A stretch of DNA of 64,000 nt, from assembly GCA_963744115.1 (NCBI GenBank), contig CAVUSI010000002.1:186001-250000 (forward strand), in the 5' to 3' direction. The position numbers and the translations under genes are program-made. Source of the DNA: Chersky-267 sp963744115. GTDB lineage: Bacteria; Chloroflexota; Limnocylindria; Limnocylindrales; CSP1-4. Positions 60,357 through 64,000 of the stretch are shown in pieces (position 1 is the stretch's first letter; each line of letters starts with the position of its first letter). Under the pieces are notes generated by a model. That model saw only the letters and a list, made by a program, of their open reading frames with translations, was not told where the DNA came from and searched no databases.

Positions 60357-61118
60357 GTGATGCGAGCGCGCGGTCCGAGGCCCTCGCCCATCGGCCGGCG
60401 CCCGGGAGGGATCGCTCGGGGCCGGGGGACGTCGCTCGTCCTGCTCGTCGCGATCGCCCTCGGCGGCTGCAACGGCACCGCCGAGACGAGCCCGACGGCG
60501 CAGGCGTCCTTGGCCGGATCGGAGGCGCCCTCGGCGTCCGGCGGGCCGGCTTCCGAGGGGCCGTCCACCGGACCCGTCGACGAACCGTCCGACGGACCCA
60601 CCGACGAACCATCGCTCGAGCCGTCGCCCACCGACGAGCCCAGCGAGGCCCCGACCGACGAGCCGACGCCTGTCGGAACTCCGTCGGCCGGAGGGACTGA
60701 CGCCTGCTTCGGTTCGGCCCAGACACGCGACGACTTCTTCGGCGTCTTCGCCGACGACGTGTCCTGGCCGGTCTATTGCGCGGTGCTGCCGAAGGGCTGG
60801 TCGGTCGAGGACGGACACTTCCAGCTCAAGGACGGCGGTCGGCTGTGGATCATCTATCGGCGTCGTTCGGACGGGGCGAAGGTCGTCCTCGACCAGGGTT
60901 CGGTCTGCCAGGAGACGACCCCATGCGTGCCGTCCGGGGATGACCTTGGGTCCATCCCCTTCGGCGACCGCCAGGCGGACCTCAGCTCCACGTCGGCGAG
61001 CGTCCTGAGCGCGGTCGTCGACGAGACCGAGAACCCGGCCTGGCTGCTGACCGGCACCGGCATCGAAGCCAGGGACTTCAAGACCATCGCCGCGAAGCTC
61101 CATCTGCTCGACCGCTAG
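60357..61118 (+). CDS. Lipoprotein with Pro/Ser/Glu-rich linker
   Basis: 253 residues (GTG 60357, or ATG 60360 one codon later). Signal peptide with lipobox LGGC (VLLVAIALGGCNG), then a ~70-residue linker of PSDGPTDEPS-type repeats. The globular domain is DACFGSAQTRDDFFGVFADDVSWPVYCAVLPKGWSVEDGHFQLKDGGRLWIIYRRRSDGAKVVLDQGSVCQETTPCVPSG with four cysteines likely in disulfides. No family recognised. The next gene starts at the base after its stop, so they are probably co-expressed. Confidence 0.8.
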   Translation: MMRARGPRPSPIGRRPGGIARGRGTSLVLLVAIALGGCNGTAETSPTAQASLAGSEAPSASGGPASEGPSTGPVDEPSDGPTDEPSLEPSPTDEPSEAPTDEPTPVGTPSAGGTDACFGSAQTRDDFFGVFADDVSWPVYCAVLPKGWSVEDGHFQLKDGGRLWIIYRRRSDGAKVVLDQGSVCQETTPCVPSGDDLGSIPFGDRQADLSSTSASVLSAVVDETENPAWLLTGTGIEARDFKTIAAKLHLLDR

Positions 61119-62243
61119 ATGCGGATCGCCGAGTTCGAGCTGGAGCGGTACTTCGCCCGCTGGGAGTTCGCCGTCAGGCACCTGCTCTGTGCGTCGGACG
61201 TCCAGGGCTATCCGATGGCGGACCTCCTCGCCCTGGCCGATGACGAGACGCGCGGACTGTGGGACGGCCTCCAGCTCGGCTACACCGAATCGACCGGGCA
61301 TCCGCTGCTGCGCCGCGAGATCGCCGGGTTGTACAAGGGGATCTCGCCCGAGGAGGTGCTCGTCTTCGCCGGCGCCGAGGAGGCGATCTTCTGCCTGATC
61401 TCGGTCATGCTCGGGCCGGGCGACCACGCCATCGTGACCTGGCCCGGCTACCAGAGCCTGTACGAGGTCGCCCGGGCCGCGGGCGCGGATGTGACCCTCC
61501 ACGAGCTGCACGAGACGGACGGCTGGGCGCTCGATGTCGGGCGGCTCCGTGCGGCGATCCGGCCGGACACCCGCCTCATCGTCGTCAACACGCCGCACAA
61601 TCCGACCGGGATGCTGCCGACCCACGCCGAGTGGCGGGCGCTGACCGACCTGTGCGCCGAGGCCGGCGTCCACCTCCTGGCCGACGAGGTCTACCGGTTC
61701 CTCGAGTTCGACCCCGCCGACCGGGTGACCGCGGGAGCCGACGCCATCGAGCGTGGGGTGTCGCTCGGGGTCCTGTCGAAGTCGTTCGCGCTGGCCGGGC
61801 TTCGGATCGGCTGGCTGGCGAGCCGCGACCGAGCGTTGCTCGCGCGGGCTGCCGCGTTCAAGGACTACACGACGATCTGCTCCTCCGCGCCCGCGGAGAT
61901 CCTCGGGATCGTCGCGCTCCGGGCGCGCGACACCGTCCTCGCTCGGACCCACGGGATCGTGAGTGCCAACCTGGCGCTGCTCGACCGGTTCTTCGCGGAG
62001 CGCTCCGACGCGTTCAGCTGGGTCCGCCCGCGCGCGGGCTCGGTCGGGTTCCCGCGGCTGACGATCCCGGGCGTGTCGATCGACGCGTTCGCGGCCGACC
62101 TGGTCGAGGCAGAGGGCGTGCTGCTCCTGCCCGGCTCGCGGTTCGGCGTCCCGGGCGACCACTTCCGGATCGGGTTCGGTCGGACTGACCTGCCGGTCGC
62201 GCTCGCCCGTCTCGAGGCGTTCGTCGATCGCCGGTTCGGCTGA
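61119..62243 (+). CDS. PLP-dependent class I/II aminotransferase
   Basis: 374 residues, fold type I. Visible parts: LGYTESTGHPLLRREIAGLYKGISPEEVLVFAGAEEAIFCLISVML, VTWPGYQSLYEVARAAGADV, VVNTPHNPTGMLPT (substrate loop), LLADEVYRFLEFD (PLP ring Asp), SLGVLSKSFALAGLRIGWLA (PLP-binding Lys in SKS), and FRIGFGR near the end. Close to the aspartate/capreomycidine-synthase-like aminotransferases; the amino acid substrate is not deducible. ATG follows the lipoprotein stop with no gap. Confidence 0.92.
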   Translation: MRIAEFELERYFARWEFAVRHLLCASDVQGYPMADLLALADDETRGLWDGLQLGYTESTGHPLLRREIAGLYKGISPEEVLVFAGAEEAIFCLISVMLGPGDHAIVTWPGYQSLYEVARAAGADVTLHELHETDGWALDVGRLRAAIRPDTRLIVVNTPHNPTGMLPTHAEWRALTDLCAEAGVHLLADEVYRFLEFDPADRVTAGADAIERGVSLGVLSKSFALAGLRIGWLASRDRALLARAAAFKDYTTICSSAPAEILGIVALRARDTVLARTHGIVSANLALLDRFFAERSDAFSWVRPRAGSVGFPRLTIPGVSIDAFAADLVEAEGVLLLPGSRFGVPGDHFRIGFGRTDLPVALARLEAFVDRRFG

Positions 62244-62291
62244 TCGCGATCAGGGCTTGTCTACCGGCCCTGCCGGGCGGATAGTCTCGCC

Positions 62292-62432
62292 ATGCGTCTG
62301 CGACGTGCCACGGGAGGACTCGGGGTCGGGGCCGGATTGAGCTTCGTCCTGCTCCACGCCGTCCACGTGGCCGCCATCTCCGCGCCCGCCGCTCTGGGCG
62401 CCGCTGTCGGATTCGTCTGCCACATCCGGTAG
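62292..62432 (+). CDS. 46-residue putative membrane protein
   Basis: Short ORF MRLRRATGGLGVGAGLSFVL..., 46 codons: a basic N-terminus followed by one hydrophobic segment from about residue 8 to 42 that contains two histidines (LLHAVHVAA) and ends FVCHIR. A TAGTCT motif (62282-62287) ends 4 bases before the ATG, similar to the leaderless starts elsewhere, though a little close. It otherwise fills the gap between the aminotransferase and the convergent molybdoenzyme. No homolog recognised; coding status is uncertain. Confidence 0.45.
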   Translation: MRLRRATGGLGVGAGLSFVLLHAVHVAAISAPAALGAAVGFVCHIR

Positions 62433-62444
62433 GCGCGTCGCAGG

Positions 62445-63512
62445 TCAGGCCCGGACGCTGACCGCGACGTCCTGGACGAGGTTGTTGGCGAGCCCCTTGA
62501 CGTTCCACGGCGGGACCGTGGGTTGGGTGCTGCCCTCGGCGTCCGTCGCCCGGCACGAGAGGGTGTGCTCGCCCGCGTCCGCCAACCAGTCGTATGTCCA
62601 GTTCCGCCAGGCAAAGTCGCCGATCGACGGACCGAGCGTCGCGTCGGCCCAGATCCCGTCGACCCCGACCTCGACCCGGACGATCGGCGCGGTCCCGCCC
62701 CAGGCTCGACCGCGGAGCGTCGTCGCTCCCGCACTCAACGACCGGACGCGAGTGTAGAAGTCGGGGATGCCCGGCGGGATCATCAGCGCCCGGACGCGCA
62801 TCCGGGTGACCGGCTGCCCGGGGTCGTCGTCCGACTCGCGGAAGGTGTACGCCTCGATCTGCTGGTAGCCCTCGAATGGCGCGGCGACGGCCTCGATCGC
62901 GGTCAGCCACTTCACGCTCGTCATCCCGTACCAGCCGGGGACGAGGAGCCGGACGGGGAAGCCGTGCTGCGGCTCGAGCGGTCGACCGTTCATCTGGTAG
63001 GCCAAGAGGACCTCAGGCGCTGCCGCCTGGGCGACCGTCAGGCTGCGCTGGTAGTCCTGCTCGATGTCGCCCTGCGTCCCCCGGTCGGCTCCGCTGAACA
63101 CGAGCTCCACGGCGTCCGGTCGGACCCCGGCGTCGGCGAGGATCCCCGCCAGCGGCGTCCCGGTCCACGTCGCCGTTCCGACGGCCTCGACCAGCCACGG
63201 CTGGCTCAGCGGCCGCGGGTCCAGCCGGGCGCGGCCGTTGCCGGCGCATTCCATCGTGACCGGGAGCGTCCGGGCGGGTCGTCGGCGCAGGTCGGCCAGG
63301 CTCAGCTCGAGCGGGCGCTCGACCAGGCCCCCGATGCGGAGTCGCCAGGCGTCCGCGTCGACGTCGGGGATGTCGAAGTGGATGAGCAGGTAGTGCATCC
63401 CGACCGGCGTGACGTCGTAGCGCAACGCCTCGAGCGGCATGCCCCGGTTGCGGGTCGCGAGCTGGAGCTCCTCGAGACGGATCCCTTCGCCGGGTCCGGC
63501 GGTGCTGGCCAT
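62445..63512 (-). CDS. Sulfite-oxidase-like molybdopterin-dependent oxidoreductase
   Basis: 355 residues. Molybdopterin domain with the Mo-ligating cysteine in LPVTMECAGNGRARLDP, then GTPLAGILADAG, LLAYQMNGRPLEPQHGFPVRLLVPGWYGMTSVKWLTAIE (cofactor-binding), and a C-terminal Mo-co dimerisation domain (RVRALMIPPGIPDFYTRVRSLSAGATTLRGRAWGGTAPIVRVEVGVDGIWADATLG...AEGSTQPTVPPWNVKGLANNLVQDV). No heme domain and no Tat signal, so probably cytosolic. The substrate could be sulfite or another oxyanion/sulfoxide. Confidence 0.92.
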   Translation of the reverse strand: MASTAGPGEGIRLEELQLATRNRGMPLEALRYDVTPVGMHYLLIHFDIPDVDADAWRLRIGGLVERPLELSLADLRRRPARTLPVTMECAGNGRARLDPRPLSQPWLVEAVGTATWTGTPLAGILADAGVRPDAVELVFSGADRGTQGDIEQDYQRSLTVAQAAAPEVLLAYQMNGRPLEPQHGFPVRLLVPGWYGMTSVKWLTAIEAVAAPFEGYQQIEAYTFRESDDDPGQPVTRMRVRALMIPPGIPDFYTRVRSLSAGATTLRGRAWGGTAPIVRVEVGVDGIWADATLGPSIGDFAWRNWTYDWLADAGEHTLSCRATDAEGSTQPTVPPWNVKGLANNLVQDVAVSVRA

Positions 63513-63617
63513 CCACGGATGGTCGCACCGATGGTCAACGTCCGTGCGGACGGCGGCGTGCGTCCAACGCGCCGCAGCCCTTGTGCTCTGCCCACCCTCC
63601 CGGGGTGCGCCGTCACG

Positions 63618-64000
63618 TCAGCCGATGCGGGCGAACTCGTCGAGGAACCGGGCGGTCAGCTGGGCGGCCTTTGCGGCATAGTCGAGGCGCACGTTCTCGT
63701 TCGGGGCATGGGCCCGGCAATCCGCCGACCCGCCGCCGAGGGTGGTCGTCGGGACCGCGTCACGGCCGCAGACCTGCCACATCGGGGCCGTTCCCGGCAT
63801 CGACACGTAGCGGACCGAGGGGCTCTCGAAGACGGCCTCGGAGACCCGGGCGGCCGCGTCCAGGATCGGGTCGTCGGCCTTGCTCCAGTACGCCCGCTCG
63901 CCCTGTTCGCCGATGACCTCGATGTCGTCGAAGCCGCTGGCCGCAAGGTGCGCCTTCATCGCAGCCACGATCGCCGCGGGATCCTGGTTCGGCACGATCC
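63618..64000 (-). CDS. M20-family metallopeptidase, C-terminal part (5' end outside window)
   Basis: The frame runs off the right edge of the window. The visible ~125 residues are the C-terminal part of an M20 (ArgE/DapE/CNDP-type) peptidase: VPNQDPAAIVAAMKAHLAASGFDDIEVIGEQGERAYWSKADDPILDAAARVSEAVF, then MPGTAPMWQVCGRDAVPTTTLGGGSADCRAHAPNENVRL, which carries the metal-binding His of HAPNE, and ends FLDEFARIG. It should cleave dipeptides or deacylate amino acids; specificity is unknown. Confidence 0.88.
   Translation of the reverse strand, partial: IVPNQDPAAIVAAMKAHLAASGFDDIEVIGEQGERAYWSKADDPILDAAARVSEAVFESPSVRYVSMPGTAPMWQVCGRDAVPTTTLGGGSADCRAHAPNENVRLDYAAKAAQLTARFLDEFARIG

Noticed and set aside
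60051..62162. A 703-codon minus-strand open frame over btuD, the lipoprotein and the aminotransferase
   Set aside because: Antisense shadow; three plus-strand genes with clear motifs and a promoter occupy the region.

Overview
The window is very GC-rich, densely coded bacterial chromosome, with GTG and TTG starts common and many 4-base gene overlaps. The gene content suggests a high-GC member of the Chloroflexota, perhaps of the Limnocylindria type. This is an inference from several things seen together: an HrcA/CIRCE-controlled chaperone operon, ribosomal protein S21 next to a lepA-hemW-hrcA-grpE-dnaK-dnaJ-prmA block, two luciferase-like (probably F420-dependent) oxidoreductases, many lipoproteins with no outer-membrane machinery, and an FMN-riboswitch-controlled NMT1-like binding protein. 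No rRNA, tRNA, CRISPR array, transposase or phage gene is visible.

Layout. 1-1058: the end of enolase and a membrane protein. 1088-4788: ribosomal protein S20 with a long Ala/Lys tail, an EamA-type transporter, an ArsR/AHSA1 pair under a palindromic operator, and a methyltransferase. 4993-28111: an ancient housekeeping neighbourhood (lepA, a CPBP-like membrane protein, hemW, hrcA, grpE, dnaK, dnaJ, prmA, a HIT protein, rpsU, yqeY, pgpH, ybeY). Between dnaK and dnaJ it carries an insert: an ABC-2 exporter, a family-5 uracil-DNA glycosylase, NfeD and an SPFH protein. 28218-36315: pth, mfd, two LLM oxidoreductases and an MFS transporter. 36358-43962: a SAM/methionine and adenine salvage group (apt, mtnA, a GNAT, ahcY, metK) with an Na+/H+ antiporter. 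43985-45594: a NitT/TauT-type ATPase and permease without a binding protein. 45636-49150: a small hypothetical, a VOC protein, an unknown protein, and an ECF sigma factor with a membrane partner. 49223-50612: an FMN riboswitch and an NMT1-like lipoprotein. 50641-53631: a GDP-mannose precursor module. 53792-56956: a SWIM zinc-finger protein and a convergent three-gene operon of exported proteins, including a caspase-like (clan CD-like) protein. 57132-60324: a cobalamin riboswitch with btuF-btuC-btuD. 60357-64000: a lipoprotein, an aminotransferase, a 46-residue membrane ORF, a sulfite-oxidase-like molybdoenzyme and the end of an M20 peptidase.

Regulation is unusually readable. A -10 motif TAnnnT lies 6-10 bases upstream of at least ten start codons, implying leaderless mRNAs. 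Leadered genes have clear Shine-Dalgarno sequences. CIRCE, an ArsR operator and two riboswitches are all placed just downstream of recognisable -10 boxes.

Five genes are broken by multiple frame changes (20.5-27.1 kb, 37.1 kb and 48.1-48.5 kb). Conserved motifs continue in the alternate frames, so these are more likely indel errors in the assembly than true pseudogenes.
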